This document shows positions 28,987 to 38,214 of a stretch of DNA of 64,000 nucleotides, piece by piece. The position numbers and the translations under genes were made by a program. The notes under the pieces were generated by a model. The model was not told where the DNA came from. It saw nothing but the letters and a program-made list of their open reading frames with translations, and searched no databases. Every line of letters begins with the position of its first letter. The first letter of the stretch is position 1. This DNA is from Photobacterium profundum SS9 (GTDB lineage Bacteria > Pseudomonadota > Gammaproteobacteria > Enterobacterales > Vibrionaceae): contig NC_006370.1 of assembly GCF_000196255.1 (NCBI RefSeq), positions 3,609,411-3,673,410 of the forward strand, given 5' to 3'.

Positions 28987-30207
28987 ATGAATCCAGCCAC
29001 TAAATTACGTTATTACCATTGGCGCGGCTTAAACCAAGCAGGGCGTAAAGTCTCTGGCGTCATTATTGGCTATCAAGAACAAGAAGTTCGTAGCAAACTG
29101 ACCGAACAAAGGATCCATATAAAAAAAATTAAACGACGTAAGCCTTCAACCTTCAGTAAACTCAGAAACCAAATGAAACCTGAAGATATTACGGAAACCA
29201 CTCGTCAATTAGCCACCATGATCGAATCTGGCGTGCCTGTTGTTCAATCGTTAAAGCTGATTGCTAATAGCCACCACAAAGCAGAAGTGCGTGCAACACT
29301 CAGCCAAGTAACCATGCAAGTTGAAGCGGGAGCATCACTGTCTAAAGCCTTGAAAACCAGCTCACCACTGTTTGATGATTTCTATTGTGATCTGGTGGCA
29401 ACCGGAGAGCAAACTGGTCACCTTGGCGAGGTCTTTTCGCGTATAGCCACTTACCGTGAAAAAGGCGAAATTATGCGAAAAAAAGTCATCAAAGCCATGA
29501 TCTACCCTACTATGGTTACCCTTACTGCTGTCATCGTCACCGTGATGATGCTGATATTTGTTATCCCTCAGTTTGCCAGCATATTCAGTAGTTTTGGCGC
29601 TGAATTGCCACTGTTTACCCAGCTAGTGATTAATGCCTCAGATTTTTTGATCGCTCATGGGCTTTACTTCACCATCGGACTCGTGTCGATAATTTGCCTG
29701 TATTATTACAGCCATAAAAAATCGTATAACTTTAGATTGAAAGTCGACCGATTGAGTTTACGGTTACCCATTTTAGGCAATGTATTATTGAAAGCGACCA
29801 TTGCACGGTTTGCCCGTACCCTTGCCACCACCTTCACTGCCGGTATTCCCTTGCTTTCGGGTTTACAATCTGCCGGTAAAACTGCCGGTAACTTGTATAT
29901 TGCAAATGCAGTGTATGAGGCTCACGCCAATACTGCGGCTGGTATGCCGTTATATCTCGCCCTACGCCAGTCTGGCGTTTTTCCTGAGCTTATGTTGCAG
30001 ATGACAATGATCGGTGAAGAATCAGGTTCGCTAGACGACATGCTCAACAAAATGGCCCTGCTATACGAAAATGATGTCGATAATACGGTTGATAATCTGG
30101 GTAAAATTCTCGAACCTTTAATCATCATTATTTTAGGTGGGTTAATCGGCGGCTTATTAGTCGCGATGTATATGCCGATATTCAGCTTAATGAGCGTGAT
30201 GGGTTAA
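28987..30207 (+). CDS. pilC: Type IV pilus inner-membrane platform protein PilC
   Basis: This 406-aa polytopic protein anchors PilB and the pilus base in the inner membrane. Two GspF-type domains are visible, each with a cytoplasmic helical bundle (ETTRQLATMIESGVPVVQSL; ARFARTLATTFTAGIPLL) and membrane segments near 170-200, 220-245 and 375-400. The ATG at 28987 has a GTAGGA Shine-Dalgarno. An earlier in-frame start would encode repeat array 5, so I reject it. Confidence 0.95.
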   Translation: MNPATKLRYYHWRGLNQAGRKVSGVIIGYQEQEVRSKLTEQRIHIKKIKRRKPSTFSKLRNQMKPEDITETTRQLATMIESGVPVVQSLKLIANSHHKAEVRATLSQVTMQVEAGASLSKALKTSSPLFDDFYCDLVATGEQTGHLGEVFSRIATYREKGEIMRKKVIKAMIYPTMVTLTAVIVTVMMLIFVIPQFASIFSSFGAELPLFTQLVINASDFLIAHGLYFTIGLVSIICLYYYSHKKSYNFRLKVDRLSLRLPILGNVLLKATIARFARTLATTFTAGIPLLSGLQSAGKTAGNLYIANAVYEAHANTAAGMPLYLALRQSGVFPELMLQMTMIGEESGSLDDMLNKMALLYENDVDNTVDNLGKILEPLIIIILGGLIGGLLVAMYMPIFSLMSVMG

Positions 30208-30354
30208 CGTTAGTCCGCATACTCCCTCTAAATTAGCCAATCTTACGTATTTTCTGCAGGAGATCAGCGTCTTTGCCTCCGATTGCTCACTCTGTGTTAA
30301 AAAACACGGTAAAATACATTTAGTCTCAATCCTTTATCAATATTCGGACCCGCA

Positions 30355-31254
30355 ATGGAATTGTTTACATACTACCCTTGGTTATTTCCGGTTTTCGCCG
30401 CTATTTTTGGTTTGCTCATTGGTAGTTTTTTGAATGTGGTGATCCACCGCTTACCGATCATGATGGAACGTCAATGGAAAGCCGATTGCATTGAATGCTT
30501 TCCTGAATTTGATAAAGAAAATAAACAAGAGAAAGATAATAATTCCGTCGCAACAACGCCTGTTTTTAATCTTAGTGTGCCGCGCTCACGCTGCCCTCAT
30601 TGCCAACACGCCATCACCATGTGGGAAAACATCCCTGTCATTAGTTGGTTAGTGTTAAAAGGGAAATGCAGTGCCTGCGGTGCAAAAATCAGTGCTCGCT
30701 ACCCTACCATTGAATTGCTGACTGCGGTCATGACCACCATTATCTCGCTCATGTTACCGTCATCATTGTGGGCTGTTGCGGTTATCTTTTTCAGCTTCGC
30801 CCTGATTGCCCTGACTTTTATTGATATCGATACCATGTTACTGCCGGATCAAATTACCCTCCCTTTAATGTGGGCTGGTATTGCAGCGGCCCTCGTGGGC
30901 TTGAGCCCTGTATCACTGCAAGATGCCATTATTGGTGCGATGGTGGGCTATCTGTCACTTTGGAGCCTATTCTGGAGCTTTAAACTGATCACAGGCAAGG
31001 AAGGCATGGGATACGGTGATTTTAAGCTGTTAGCGGCTTTGGGCGCTTGGCTGGGCTGGCAAAGTTTACCTTTTGTGGTATTACTTTCTTCCTTGGTTGG
31101 CGCAGTTTGTGGCATTATCTTATTAAGAGTGCAACGTTCTGATTCACAAACACCTTTTTCATTTGGTCCTTACCTTGCTATGGCGGGCTGGATTAGCATT
31201 CTATGGGGCGATCAAGTTATTAGCTGGTATCTCCATTCATATATAGGCATGTAA
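30355..31254 (+). CDS. pilD: Prepilin peptidase and N-methyltransferase PilD
   Basis: This 299-aa inner-membrane aspartyl protease cleaves and methylates type IV prepilins and type II secretion pseudopilins. GSFLNVVIHRLP lies at the N-terminus. Two CXXC pairs (CPHC, CSAC) form the zinc site, and the catalytic aspartates fit FIDIDTMLLPD and GYGDFKLLAALGAWLG. About eight membrane segments are present. An insertion with charged residues precedes the first CXXC. The 147-bp gap from pilC may hold a separate promoter. coaE starts 2 bp after the stop. Confidence 0.95.
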   Translation: MELFTYYPWLFPVFAAIFGLLIGSFLNVVIHRLPIMMERQWKADCIECFPEFDKENKQEKDNNSVATTPVFNLSVPRSRCPHCQHAITMWENIPVISWLVLKGKCSACGAKISARYPTIELLTAVMTTIISLMLPSSLWAVAVIFFSFALIALTFIDIDTMLLPDQITLPLMWAGIAAALVGLSPVSLQDAIIGAMVGYLSLWSLFWSFKLITGKEGMGYGDFKLLAALGAWLGWQSLPFVVLLSSLVGAVCGIILLRVQRSDSQTPFSFGPYLAMAGWISILWGDQVISWYLHSYIGM

Positions 31255-31256
31255 TA

Positions 31257-31859
31257 ATGACAATGGTTATTGGGCTAACTGGCGGTATTGGTAGCGGTAA
31301 AACGACAGTTGCCAACCTTTTTGGCGACTATGGCATTGATATTATTGATGCTGATATCATAGCCCGAGAAGTAGTTGAACCTAATACTACAGGGTTAAAC
31401 GCAATTGTAGATAAATTGGGCGCTGACATCCTGTTGACAGATGGCACGCTTGATCGCAGTAAGCTAAGAAACGCTATCTTTAACCAGCAGCAACTTAAAG
31501 ACTGGCTCAATGGTTTATTGCACCCATTGATTCGAGAAAAAATGCTCTCAAATATCAGTAAAGCAACATCGCCATATTGCTTATTGGTAGTTCCTTTAAT
31601 GGTAGAGAATAACCTGCAAACGATGACTCATCGTTTATTAGTGGTTGATGTCGACGAGTCGGTACAAATTGATCGCACTCAAGCACGAGATAATGTAGCA
31701 CCAGAACACGTAAAAAAAATCCTGATGGCACAAGCGTCTCGCCAAAATCGGAATGCAGCCGCTGATGACATTATTAGCAATAATGGCAATAGTGCAGAGC
31801 TTAAAAATAAAGTGGCCGAATTACATCAAAAATACATAAAAATGAGCCATCTTTATTAA
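31257..31859 (+). CDS. coaE: Dephospho-CoA kinase
   Basis: This 200-aa enzyme performs the final step of coenzyme A synthesis, phosphorylating the 3'-hydroxyl of dephospho-CoA. The P-loop GGIGSGKTT lies at residues 9-17, followed by DIIDADIIAREVVEP. The lid region includes DRTQARDNV, and the second half is standard for CoaE. It is tightly linked to pilD, the usual pilD-coaE-zapD-yacG order of gammaproteobacteria. Confidence 0.96.
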   Translation: MTMVIGLTGGIGSGKTTVANLFGDYGIDIIDADIIAREVVEPNTTGLNAIVDKLGADILLTDGTLDRSKLRNAIFNQQQLKDWLNGLLHPLIREKMLSNISKATSPYCLLVVPLMVENNLQTMTHRLLVVDVDESVQIDRTQARDNVAPEHVKKILMAQASRQNRNAAADDIISNNGNSAELKNKVAELHQKYIKMSHLY

Positions 31860-31913
31860 AAGGCTCCTTATTTATCAATAATACAGCTGTCAAAATTAAG
31901 TAGATGACAACAT

Positions 31914-32651
31914 ATGCAAACTAACAGATTTGAACACCCACTAAATGAGAAAGTACGTATTTACTTACGTCTTGAATATTTAATTCGACAAATGACTCAC
32001 GCGAGCCAATTGAGCGATCAATGGCAGCATCAAATCTTTTTCCGTGCTTTGTTTGATCTATTAGAAATTTTAGATCAAGTGCAACTCAAAACAGAGCTCG
32101 CAAAAGATCTTGAAAAACAGCGGTGCAAACTAAAAAATTGGCTCAACATCGATGGGGTTGATCAAAATGCCTTATTAGAGCTACTTGATAGTATGGATAT
32201 GGCACATCATAAATTGATTGCTGCCAACCGATTAGGTCAAGATTTACGAGATGATCGTTTCTTAAGTGGTATTAAACAGCGCTTTTCAATTCCAGGAGGC
32301 AGCTGTTGTTTTGATTTACCGACCTTGCATCATTGGCTACATTTGCCATTGGCGCATAAGCAGAATGACTTAAGTACTTGGCTATCCCAGCTAACTGAAA
32401 TGACTGATGCATTAAACTTATGGCTGCGCTTTACCCGAGAGTCGGGGCCATTCCAGCCACAAATAGCGCGAGCAGGTTTCTTTCAACATACCGCAGAAGA
32501 TGCCAGCCTATTACGATTACAAATTTGCCCTAGCTATGGTGTATACCCTATGATATCAGGACATCGTGGTCGTTTTGCTATTCGCTTCATTCCTTTTGAA
32601 GAAGGTGCAACGATTGCTGATACTATTGAATTTAAATTAGCTATTTGCTGA
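31914..32651 (+). CDS. zapD: Cell division protein ZapD
   Basis: This 245-aa cytosolic protein binds the C-terminal tail of FtsZ and bundles its filaments, aiding Z-ring assembly. It matches the ZapD (YacF) family: [21 protein letters not shown] at the N-terminus, [16 protein letters not shown] in the middle, and [15 protein letters not shown] near the C-terminus. It lies between coaE and yacG, with its stop 8 bp ahead of the yacG GTG. Confidence 0.95.
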   Translation: MQTNRFEHPLNEKVRIYLRLEYLIRQMTHASQLSDQWQHQIFFRALFDLLEILDQVQLKTELAKDLEKQRCKLKNWLNIDGVDQNALLELLDSMDMAHHKLIAANRLGQDLRDDRFLSGIKQRFSIPGGSCCFDLPTLHHWLHLPLAHKQNDLSTWLSQLTEMTDALNLWLRFTRESGPFQPQIARAGFFQHTAEDASLLRLQICPSYGVYPMISGHRGRFAIRFIPFEEGATIADTIEFKLAIC

Positions 32652-32659
32652 GGTTACCC

Positions 32660-32875
32660 GTGTCACAATCAAACACGCCAACAACACCCATTATTGTTAA
32701 ATGCCCAACGTGCAAGAAAGAAGTAGAATGGGGAGAGCAAAGCCCTTACCGCCCTTTTTGTACCAAACGTTGTCAGTTAATTGATCTGGGTGAATGGGCA
32801 GAAGAAGAGAAGTCAATTCCTGGCGCACCTGATCTATCTGACTCAGATGGCTGGTCGGATGATATGGGATATTAA
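32660..32875 (+). CDS. yacG: DNA gyrase inhibitor YacG (zinc-binding)
   Basis: This is a 71-aa protein starting at a GTG at 32660 (VSQSNTPTT) with AGG upstream. A zinc site of four cysteines (KCPTCKKEV and FCTKRCQ) gives the YacG fold, and E. coli YacG inhibits gyrase by binding GyrB. The acidic C-terminus ([14 protein letters not shown]) is also typical. The possible TTG start at 32645 overlaps zapD and is less likely. Confidence 0.92.
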   Translation: MSQSNTPTTPIIVKCPTCKKEVEWGEQSPYRPFCTKRCQLIDLGEWAEEEKSIPGAPDLSDSDGWSDDMGY

Positions 32876-32884
32876 CCCCAGTGC

Positions 32885-32919
32885 CGAGAAGCGAGTTCCT
32901 AGAGACTAGGATCTCGCGA
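32885..32919. repeat. Heptad repeat array 6 (overlaps the 3' end of mutT)
   Basis: Five 7-bp units in phase, CGAGAAG, CGAGTTC, CTAGAGA, CTAGGAT and CTCGCGA, form an inverted pair GCGAGTTCCTAG / CTAGGATCTCGC with one mismatch around AGA. The array lies 9 bp past the yacG stop, and its right half (from 32899) codes for the last residues of mutT. Confidence 0.75.
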
Positions 32920-33318
32920 CTTCAGCGAAGCCAGCTTTGCCAAAACCGCGTCATTCGCTTCAGGAAAACGGTAGTTAGCTAAATCGCACAGATTAACCCA
33001 CTCACTAGGTTGCCCTTCTTTCCCGTACGCTTCACCGCTAAACGCTTTCACCAAAAAGAAATCAAACTTTAAGGCTTTATCTGGATAGTTATGATCCAAT
33101 GCCATGAAATGTTCGATCTCGGTAACGCGAATACCGACTTCTTCAAATAATTCACGTACCACCGCCTGCTCTGCGGTTTCATTGACTTCGACTTTGCCAC
33201 CCGCGAATTCCCAAAACCCACCTTGATGCGCCTTATCAGCACGACGAGTAATAAAAACCTGATCCCCTTGAGGGTTTAGAATAATCCCAGCAGAAATCCA
33301 AACTGTCTTCTTTTCCAA
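32899..33318 (-). CDS. mutT: 8-oxo-dGTP diphosphatase MutT
   Basis: This 139-aa Nudix hydrolase clears oxidised 8-oxo-dGTP and so prevents A:T to C:G mutations. The Nudix box is complete: GGKVEVNETAEQAVVRELFE followed by EVGI. The body ends AVLAKLASL and is followed by a short tail KSRDPSL encoded by heptad array 6; E. coli MutT stops at 129 aa shortly after the same point. It is downstream of secA in the conserved secA-mutT order, with array 7 and the secA terminator between. Confidence 0.94.
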   Translation of the reverse strand: MEKKTVWISAGIILNPQGDQVFITRRADKAHQGGFWEFAGGKVEVNETAEQAVVRELFEEVGIRVTEIEHFMALDHNYPDKALKFDFFLVKAFSGEAYGKEGQPSEWVNLCDLANYRFPEANDAVLAKLASLKSRDPSL

Positions 33319-33342
33319 ACTAAAAACCTATATAAAAGAAAT

Positions 33343-33412
33343 GAGTATCGAGGTACGAAAAATGTCTGATTCCTCGGAACTCGCTTCTCGCTTCTCGCTT
33401 CTCGAGTTGGGG
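33343..33412. repeat. Heptad repeat array 7 (between secA and mutT)
   Basis: Ten 7-bp units hold one phase: GAGTATC and GAGGTAC on the left, then TCCTCGG, AACTCGC, TTCTCGC twice, TTCTCGA on the right. The CTCG tetramers at 33373, 33380, 33387, 33394 and 33401 are exactly 7 bp apart. The array separates the secA terminator from mutT. Confidence 0.8.
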
Positions 33413-33418
33413 ATAAAC

Positions 33419-33442
33419 AAAAGGCCGCTTGCGCGACCTTTC
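33419..33442 (-). terminator. Terminator of secA
   Basis: Arms AAGGCCGC and GCGACCTT (33421-33428 and 33433-33440, one mismatch) form a hairpin followed on the minus strand by a T-rich tract, about 30 bp after the secA stop. Confidence 0.8.
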
Positions 33443-33470
33443 TGTATAAAGCAATGGCTCAATGGATCAA

Positions 33471-36203
33471 TTAGTTGATCTTACCGTGACATTGCTTGTA
33501 TTTCTTACCAGAACCACATGGGCAAGGTTCGTTACGGCCAACCTTACGCGCTTCACGTTCAAACGTACCAGACTCTGCAGGCTGTCCAGCATCGCTTTCA
33601 TCTGCAATTTGACTTGCAGCATTTTGATGCTGGTACTGCTGACGACGTGCAAGCTCTTCAGCCTGTTGGCGACGTTCTTCTTCCATGCGATCAACTTCTT
33701 CTTGTTGCTGCACACGTACTTTACTCAAAATCGATACAACATCAGATTTCAAGCTATCTAGCATTTCCTCAAACAGTTCAAACGATTCACGCTTGTATTC
33801 CTGCTTAGGGTTTTTCTGTGCGTAACCACGAAGGTGAATACCTTGACGAAGGTGATCCATTGCCGCTAGGTGCTCTTTCCACAGCGTATCAAGATTCTGC
33901 AACATCACAGTTTTCTCAAAGTTACGCAGTACTTCAGCACCAACCACTTCTTCTTTTTGCTGGTAAACTTCAATCGCTTTCGCAACAATGCGCTCACGAA
34001 GTGCTTCTTCGTAAAGCTTTTCTTCTGTATCTAGCCACTCTTGAATAGGAAGCTCTAAATCAAAGTCTGCTTTTAAGCGTTCTTCTAGACCTTTAATATC
34101 CCACATTTCTTCAAGAGACTGTTGTGGAATATAAGTATCAACAACAGCAAGAATCACATCATCACGGTTTTGCGTAATCATGCCGCTGATATCGTCAGCA
34201 TTCATCAACTCATCACGTAGTTCATAAACCACTTGTCGTTGATCGTTGGCAACATCATCGAATTCAAGCAATTGCTTACGGATATCGAAGTTACGACCTT
34301 CAACTTTACGCTGCGCGTTTTCAATCGCTTTCGTTACCCAAGGGTGCTCAATCGCTTCGCCTTCTTCCATACCCAGCTTCTTCATCATGTTTGATACACG
34401 ATCTGAAGCAAAAATACGCATCAAGCCATCTTCCATTGAAAGATAGAAGCGCGATGAACCTGCATCACCTTGACGACCAGAACGACCACGAAGCTGGTTA
34501 TCGATACGACGAGATTCGTGACGCTCAGTACCCGTGATATGTAAGCCACCAGCAGCTAATACTGTTTCATGACGTACTTTCCAATCCACTTTAATCTGAG
34601 CAATTTGAGCATCAGTTGGATCTTGCAGATTCGAAATTTCTTCCTGCCAGCTACCGCCCAACACGATATCGGTACCACGACCAGCCATGTTAGTTGCGAT
34701 GGTTACAGCGCCAGATTGACCAGCATTTGCAATAATATACGCTTCCTTCTCGTGGAATTTAGCATTCAGTACTTCATGCTTAATACCCTCTTTTTTCAGC
34801 GCATTAGAGAGCAATTCTGATTTTTCAATCGAAACAGTACCGACAAGAACAGGCTGACCTTTAGCAAAGCGTTCTTTAATATCTTCACAAATGGCCGCGA
34901 ACTTTTCAGCTTCTGTCATATAAACCAAATCGCCCATATCGTCACGGACCATCGGCTTATTGGTTGGCATTACAACCGTTTCCAAACCATAAATAGATTG
35001 GAATTCAAATGCTTCTGTATCTGCCGTACCCGTCATACCAGATAGCTTGCTGTACAGACGGAAATAATTCTGGAAAGTGATTGATGCCAGTGTTTGGTTT
35101 TCGTTCTGGATCTTAACGCCTTCTTTCGCTTCAACAGCTTGGTGAAGACCTTCAGACCAACGACGTCCAGGCATGGTACGACCCGTGTGCTCATCAACAA
35201 TAATGACTTCATCATCTTTTACGATGTAATCAACATCACGTTCAAATAGTACATGGGCACGTAAAGCAGCAGTAATATGGTGTAATAAGCTGATATTAGA
35301 AGGAGAATATAAAGTATCGTCCTCAGCCATCATTCCCTGTTGCGTCAATAACTCTTCAACAAACTCTTGACCATTTTCTGTCAGGTGAGTTTGCTTCGAT
35401 TTTTCATCGACGGTGTAGTGACCGTCGCCACGGAAATCTTCGCTATCTTCTTGATCTTGTTTTACTAACTGTGGGATCAATAGATTAATTCTAGTGTACA
35501 GATCTGAGCTATCTTCAGCAGGGCCAGAGATAATCAGCGGGGTACGAGCTTCATCGATTAAGATTGAATCCACTTCATCGACTACGGCAAAGAAACGTTC
35601 ACGTTGTACGCGATCTTCAGGGCGGAAAGCCATGTTGTCACGTAAGTAATCAAAGCCAAATTCGTTATTCGTACCGTAAAGTACATCGGCACTGTATGCT
35701 TCTTTCTTTGCTTGAGGTGGCATATTAGGCACGTTGATACCAACGGTCATACCTAAGAATTCAAACAATGCACGGTTAGTTTCTGCATCTCGCGCGGCGA
35801 GGTAATCGTTCACTGTTACAATGTGAACACCTTTACCAGTCAAGGCATTTAAATACGCTGGTAAGGTTGCGGTTAGGGTTTTACCTTCACCAGTACGCAT
35901 TTCTGCAATTTGGCAATTATTCAGTACCATGCCACCAAGCAGCTGCACGTCAAAGTGACGCATACCAAAGACACGCTTTGATGCTTCGCGTACTGTTGCA
36001 AATGCTTCAGGTAGAAGTAGATCTAATGATTCGCCTTGATCTAGACGCTCGCGGAATTCAACGGTTTTAGCCTTTAAATCTTCATCTTGTAGGCTGTCAA
36101 ACTGAGGCTCTAGTTTATTGATCTCATCGACAATTTTGCGCATACGACGCAGAGTGCGGTCGTTACGGCTACCGATAACTTTAGTCAGTAGTTTTGATAA
36201 CAT
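33471..36203 (-). CDS. secA: Preprotein translocase ATPase SecA
   Basis: This 910-aa motor drives secretory proteins through SecYEG. Walker A MRTGEGKT (near residue 103), DEVD helicase motif II in [19 protein letters not shown] of the second nucleotide domain, and the C-terminal zinc site [14 protein letters not shown] are all present, so it can bind SecB. The last 60 residues before the zinc site form a Glu/Gln/Arg-rich linker. No SecM-like arrest peptide gene lies upstream. dciA is divergent across a 354-bp gap. Confidence 0.98.
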   Translation of the reverse strand: MLSKLLTKVIGSRNDRTLRRMRKIVDEINKLEPQFDSLQDEDLKAKTVEFRERLDQGESLDLLLPEAFATVREASKRVFGMRHFDVQLLGGMVLNNCQIAEMRTGEGKTLTATLPAYLNALTGKGVHIVTVNDYLAARDAETNRALFEFLGMTVGINVPNMPPQAKKEAYSADVLYGTNNEFGFDYLRDNMAFRPEDRVQRERFFAVVDEVDSILIDEARTPLIISGPAEDSSDLYTRINLLIPQLVKQDQEDSEDFRGDGHYTVDEKSKQTHLTENGQEFVEELLTQQGMMAEDDTLYSPSNISLLHHITAALRAHVLFERDVDYIVKDDEVIIVDEHTGRTMPGRRWSEGLHQAVEAKEGVKIQNENQTLASITFQNYFRLYSKLSGMTGTADTEAFEFQSIYGLETVVMPTNKPMVRDDMGDLVYMTEAEKFAAICEDIKERFAKGQPVLVGTVSIEKSELLSNALKKEGIKHEVLNAKFHEKEAYIIANAGQSGAVTIATNMAGRGTDIVLGGSWQEEISNLQDPTDAQIAQIKVDWKVRHETVLAAGGLHITGTERHESRRIDNQLRGRSGRQGDAGSSRFYLSMEDGLMRIFASDRVSNMMKKLGMEEGEAIEHPWVTKAIENAQRKVEGRNFDIRKQLLEFDDVANDQRQVVYELRDELMNADDISGMITQNRDDVILAVVDTYIPQQSLEEMWDIKGLEERLKADFDLELPIQEWLDTEEKLYEEALRERIVAKAIEVYQQKEEVVGAEVLRNFEKTVMLQNLDTLWKEHLAAMDHLRQGIHLRGYAQKNPKQEYKRESFELFEEMLDSLKSDVVSILSKVRVQQQEEVDRMEEERRQQAEELARRQQYQHQNAASQIADESDAGQPAESGTFEREARKVGRNEPCPCGSGKKYKQCHGKIN

Positions 36204-36557
36204 GGCTATGTCGTTTCTCTTTGTTATATCAGCTTATAATACGTGCTGAATAGCTTAATCAGGGTTTCATTCGGGGAGCATTAATCCCTGTCCCGCCGGT
36301 AATCTGTCATGTAATATGACAGTGAATCCAACAACTGAAACAATACGGTTGTAAGAGATATTGTGCCACTCTTTTATTAATTCAAGGGCTATACAGAAAC
36401 TATCCTCAGTATGACGATGTGTTTCGAGTATCTTCACTTACAGAACTGATATAATAAGCCATATTAACGGCATAGCCTATGGCTAAAGCTGGTGTCTTTC
36501 TTTTCATATTCGAAAAATTAGGACTTAGACCTCAATTATTGATACGGAAGACGTGTT
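36204..36557. other. secA-dciA divergent control region
   Basis: This 354-bp region must hold both promoters. I see a perfect 7-bp-arm hairpin CTGTCAT/ATGACAG (36304-36322) and a second inverted pair CAGGG/CCCTG near 36260-36290, both in the secA leader direction. No open reading frame longer than about 20 codons with a Shine-Dalgarno reads into secA, so there is no secM equivalent. Confidence 0.6.
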
Positions 36558-37031
36558 ATGAGAGACCATCGCCCTCAAACCCCTGCAAGTTTGCTGGATA
36601 ACAAAGGCTTAAACAACATCCAACAACGTGCTATTGCACTGAGTAAACTCAATGCAGCCGTTAGGCAGCACTTAAATTGCGCTCAACACTGCCGCGTCAG
36701 TAATTACCGCCAAGGCACATTAATCATTGAAACATCTTCGGCATCATGGTCAATGCGTTTGAATTACGAACGTAATAGTTTGATGATGACGTTACGCGAG
36801 AAGCTATTACCTCAATTATCAAACATTGAGGTTAAGGTGAATCCTGAACTGGCTGCAATACAAAGAGCCAAAGAAGATAAAATACCGGATATCATTCAAA
36901 AGCCAATCAGTGAAATAGCTGAACAATATCTACTGGCCATAGCGGTAAATGCACCTGAAAAGGTGAAGCGCCGACTAGAGCGCCTAGCGCAAATTGCTCG
37001 AGACAAACGCCATAATAAAGGATCGGTTTGA
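36558..37031 (+). CDS. dciA: DciA-type replicative helicase loader (DUF721)
   Basis: This 157-aa protein of the DUF721/DciA family carries an N-terminal KH-like domain (about 30-110, with SKLNAAVRQHL, TLIIETSSASWSMRLNYER) and a charged C-terminal tail. DciA is the ancestral bacterial loader of DnaB helicase, shown to act in Vibrio cholerae, and was replaced by phage-derived DnaC in E. coli. The position between lpxC and secA is where E. coli carries secM. ATG at 36558. A bidirectional terminator separates it from lpxC. Confidence 0.88.
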   Translation: MRDHRPQTPASLLDNKGLNNIQQRAIALSKLNAAVRQHLNCAQHCRVSNYRQGTLIIETSSASWSMRLNYERNSLMMTLREKLLPQLSNIEVKVNPELAAIQRAKEDKIPDIIQKPISEIAEQYLLAIAVNAPEKVKRRLERLAQIARDKRHNKGSV

Positions 37032-37063
37032 TCTATATCCGCTAAAACCCGTATTTCAGAGAC

Positions 37064-37092
37064 AAAAAAGCCGAACTGAGTTCGGCTTTTTT
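37064..37092. terminator. Bidirectional terminator between dciA and lpxC
   Basis: Perfect 13-bp arms AAAAAAGCCGAAC and GTTCGGCTTTTTT around TGA. It is symmetrical, so it can stop transcription of both convergent genes. Confidence 0.92.
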
Positions 37093-37115
37093 TAATTCTT
37101 ATCGTGCTGCAAAAA

Positions 37116-38030
37116 TTACGCTAGCACCATACCTGGTTGAGCAAATGTCACTGGCACTTCTTCGGCTTGGAAAGTAGCCCATTCATACGCTTCTTGATCG
37201 GCTAACACTGCACGCAATAATTGGTTGTTAAGTGCATGGCCTGATTTATAAGCACGCATTTCACCAATAATATTATGGCCACACATATAAAGGTCGCCAA
37301 TAGCATCCAATACTTTATGTGTCACCAATTCGTTATCGAAACGTAGACCGTCATCATTAAGAATACGGTAGTCATCCAACACGATAGCATTATCGAAACT
37401 ACCACCCAGAGCTAAATTCTGAGATTGTAAGTATTCAATATCACGCATGAAACCAAAGGTTCGTGCACGACTAATGTCTTTAATGAATGACTGACTCGAA
37501 AAATCGAGCACTAAGCGTTGCTGATCGGCATCAATTGCAGGGTGATTAAAATCGATAGTAAAATCTAACCGGAAGCCATTAAATGGAACGAGTTCGGCCC
37601 ATTTATCACCATCTTCAATACGTACAGGTTTTTTAATACGTAGAAAGCGCTTAGGCGCATTCAATGTATCAATACCTGCTGATTGCAGCAGATAAATAAA
37701 CGGACTAGCACTGCCATCCATAATCGGAATTTCAGGTGCATCGACTTCGATAATAACGTTATCAATACCCATGCCCGCTAATGCGGCATTTAGGTGCTCA
37801 ACGGTTGAGATACGCACGCCGTCCTCGTTAACGAGGGCTGTACATAACATGGTATCACGGACAGAATTCGCATCTGCAGGGAAATCTACAGGTGGATTTA
37901 AATCTGTACGGCGATAAATCACGCCAGTATTTGCTGCGGCAGGACGCAGAATAAGCGTCACTTTACGCCCAGAGTGGAGGCCCACACCAGTCGTTTGCAC
38001 TATGCTTTTAAGTGTACGCTGTCTGATCAT
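37116..38030 (-). CDS. lpxC: UDP-3-O-acyl-N-acetylglucosamine deacetylase LpxC
   Basis: This is a 304-aa zinc deacetylase, the committed step of lipid A synthesis. It aligns with E. coli LpxC from [20 protein letters not shown] onward. Zinc ligands fit the His in [12 protein letters not shown] and the later H/D in CGHNIIGE and LDAIGDL, with KSGHALNN near the C-terminus. The family start is the ATG at 38030. An in-frame pair of start codons at 38060 and 38063 (MMARKQL) has a better Shine-Dalgarno but it lies inside a hairpin. It terminates the dcw cluster after ftsZ. Confidence 0.95.
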   Translation of the reverse strand: MIRQRTLKSIVQTTGVGLHSGRKVTLILRPAAANTGVIYRRTDLNPPVDFPADANSVRDTMLCTALVNEDGVRISTVEHLNAALAGMGIDNVIIEVDAPEIPIMDGSASPFIYLLQSAGIDTLNAPKRFLRIKKPVRIEDGDKWAELVPFNGFRLDFTIDFNHPAIDADQQRLVLDFSSQSFIKDISRARTFGFMRDIEYLQSQNLALGGSFDNAIVLDDYRILNDDGLRFDNELVTHKVLDAIGDLYMCGHNIIGEMRAYKSGHALNNQLLRAVLADQEAYEWATFQAEEVPVTFAQPGMVLA

Positions 38031-38068
38031 CTGCTTATATCTCAACTGTTTTCTAGCCATCATTTACT

Positions 38069-38093
38069 CATTTCCTACTACAAGCAGGAAATG
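38069..38093 (-). promoter_or_regulatory. lpxC leader hairpin enclosing a Shine-Dalgarno
   Basis: Perfect 8-bp arms CATTTCCT and AGGAAATG. In the lpxC mRNA the AGGA of the 3' arm is the only good ribosome site nearby. It serves either the extended lpxC start at 38063 or a mini-ORF ATG AGT AAA TGA overlapping it. A role in lpxC translation control is inference. Confidence 0.5.
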
Positions 38094-38214
38094 GTCAGAA
38101 ATAATACCATGGATCTGGTTGTTTCCCAAACAATTTACAGATTAGCTATCCAATCATGCGCTTACAAAATAAGACAATCATGGATAACTATATCACTGAC
38201 CTTGTTATCTCTAC

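Noticed and set aside
36406..36462. An 18-codon minus-strand frame that could be a secA leader peptide
   Set aside because: No Shine-Dalgarno, no hydrophobic or arrest-like sequence, and it ends about 200 bp before secA.
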